From NCBI GenBank assembly GCA_003254905.1, contig QANU01105209.1:650354-714353 (forward strand): a DNA stretch of 64,000 nt. Direction: 5' to 3'. Below, piece after piece: positions 62,606 to 64,000 of the stretch (positions within the stretch are counted from its first letter, which is position 1; each line of letters begins with the position of its first letter). The notes under the pieces were generated by a model. The model saw nothing but the letters and a program-made list of their open reading frames with translations, did no database searches and had not been told where the DNA came from. Both the position numbers and the translations under genes were made by a program. This DNA is from Nissolia schottii. Taxonomy: Eukaryota; Streptophyta; Magnoliopsida; Fabales; Fabaceae.

Positions 62606-64000
62606 GCAATATTTTTTTGATTCTATGAAATCTCACACATGGAAAATAAAAGATAACGGAAAAAAAATCTGTTTTGCCATTTGAAACAGAATGATTGAAG
62701 ACATGGAAGCAAATGAAGGGCTAGAAAACGAAATTAGATAAGAGAAAGACTGACACAGGCGCCAAAATTAATGGTGTGGCTGTATCTTAAACGTACACCT
62801 TGGTCCCCCACTCTACGCTGAGGTAGAAATTAACTCAAATTAATGGAAACCTTATCCGTTATATTATTTACTGTTTTAGAAATTAAAACCTCTAGAAATT
62901 GAAGAATATTGAATTGGTATAAACGAATGCAAGGTTGTAATTTATTAAAAATAAATTAAAATATTATTATATTTTATTTTAAATTAATTTAAATTTATCT
63001 ATTAAAATATTTATTTATCTTACCTTCGTATGGATGAAGCACGATGGAGAAGCTTCTAAAGTGAAAGATTCCTCTAGCTTCCTAATTGGGTTTGGTGCAT
63101 TATCCCTTTATGCAAAAACACAAAAAATATGATATAGTTATGCTTAGTAAAGATATTTTTGTGAACATAATATATATAGTACTTTTAAAAAAAAATGTTT
63201 TAAGAAAATATTGATTGCAAGTTGTTTTAAATAAGCTAATCCAAATGCAGTCTAAGTTAGACGGTGATGCTGGAATGCCATGCAAATTCATGCGCCGTGG
63301 CTTTTCAAGTGTCATTTTCATGTTCTTTCTTCTTGAGATGGATTTATTGATAGTTTGTTATTTACAACATAATTTCACGTACGTTTTGAATTAATTAGTT
63401 GATCTCACTTTTTTGAAAAATGAGTTTGTACATTGAGTAATCTTCTTTCGCTTTCATGAGCACTTGGGCCAGCTTATCAATCAAGATTGAAAGATTCCTT
63501 CAAAAAATGATGCCTGGGGTCAGATCGAGGTTTCACTAGCTAAGACATGTGGCAGTGGCAGTAGTTTTTGTTTTGCACTAGAAAGTTTATAATTATGCGA
63601 TTGATACATTTATATTCGTCTCATATATCAATTATTCCATCTAACTATCTACGTTATTCTTTCATTTTTTTTTCCTACAAACTCTTACTCTATTTTTTTC
63701 CTCTCATTGTGTCATTACTCTTTCTCAATTATTACCTTGTCGAGTAGCTTTACATCTAGCACTTATAATTGCAGCCGAAAAATTCTGAGGCGGCATTAAT
63801 TTAATTCCATTTCTTGGCGAGAGATATCTATACTTGTACGTGCAAAATCTTTCTCACCATTTCCGTATTTTTATAGCAACAATAATGTCCCTCAATATTA
63901 GTCACTATTGACACATGTTGCTCTCAAGCAACCATGTCTAGCATCTTCCAAACAAGAAATTAACAAACACGAGACCACACGTTGGTACTTTTGTAGATCT
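62606..64000. other. AT-rich intergenic DNA at the window end
   Basis: No gene, RNA or clear repeat was recognised. Confidence 0.55.

Overview
This window is nuclear DNA of a flowering plant, most likely a dicot legume such as soybean. The evidence is intron-rich genes with GT-AG junctions, AT-rich introns and intergenic DNA, plant-only protein families (MLO, OEP21, MCD1, ATL, tonoplast sugar transporter) and many plant-type transposon remnants. The species assignment is an inference from protein similarity recalled from memory. There is one assembly gap (809 N, 14424-15232) and one doubtful homopolymer (532 T, 27657-28188).

Layout. 78-12352: an MLO gene (14 exons, + strand). Its intron 5 holds a decayed 6.6-kb Ty1/copia element, itself split by a 2.1-kb solo-LTR-like insertion; its intron 13 holds a 1.26-kb Mutator-like element with long inverted repeats. 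12353-16988: intergenic DNA with a 298-bp palindromic MITE, the gap and part of a related element. 16989-22215: a DHHC protein S-acyltransferase gene with one GC-AG intron. 22797-24152: a degenerate hAT element. 24370-24441: tRNA-Asp(GTC). 24989-29191: a second MLO gene (15 exons).

29993-54020 is a gene-dense block: a thylakoid-lumen FKBP (FKBP18 type), ribophorin I of the oligosaccharyltransferase, the chloroplast outer-envelope pore OEP21, an ATL-type RING-H2 E3 ligase, tRNA-Trp(CCA, minus strand), the plastid division-site protein MCD1, and on the minus strand a tonoplast monosaccharide transporter (TMT/TST). As I recall, several of these neighbours also lie together on Arabidopsis chromosome 1 (around At1g20810-At1g20840, with the paralogous At1g76400 region), so this looks like conserved microsynteny. 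54900-64000 has no recognisable gene; it holds microsatellites and a small LTR element.

How the genes relate. Three products act in plastids (FKBP18, OEP21, MCD1). The MLO proteins, S-acyltransferase, OST subunit and sugar transporter act in or on membranes of the secretory/vacuolar system. There is no operon-type linkage. I did not find a convincing undescribed molecular system. The most unusual content is structural: nested mobile elements inside an MLO gene whose spliced frame remains intact, a GC-AG intron, an exon fusion between the two MLO genes, and several palindromic elements with recognisable target-site duplications.
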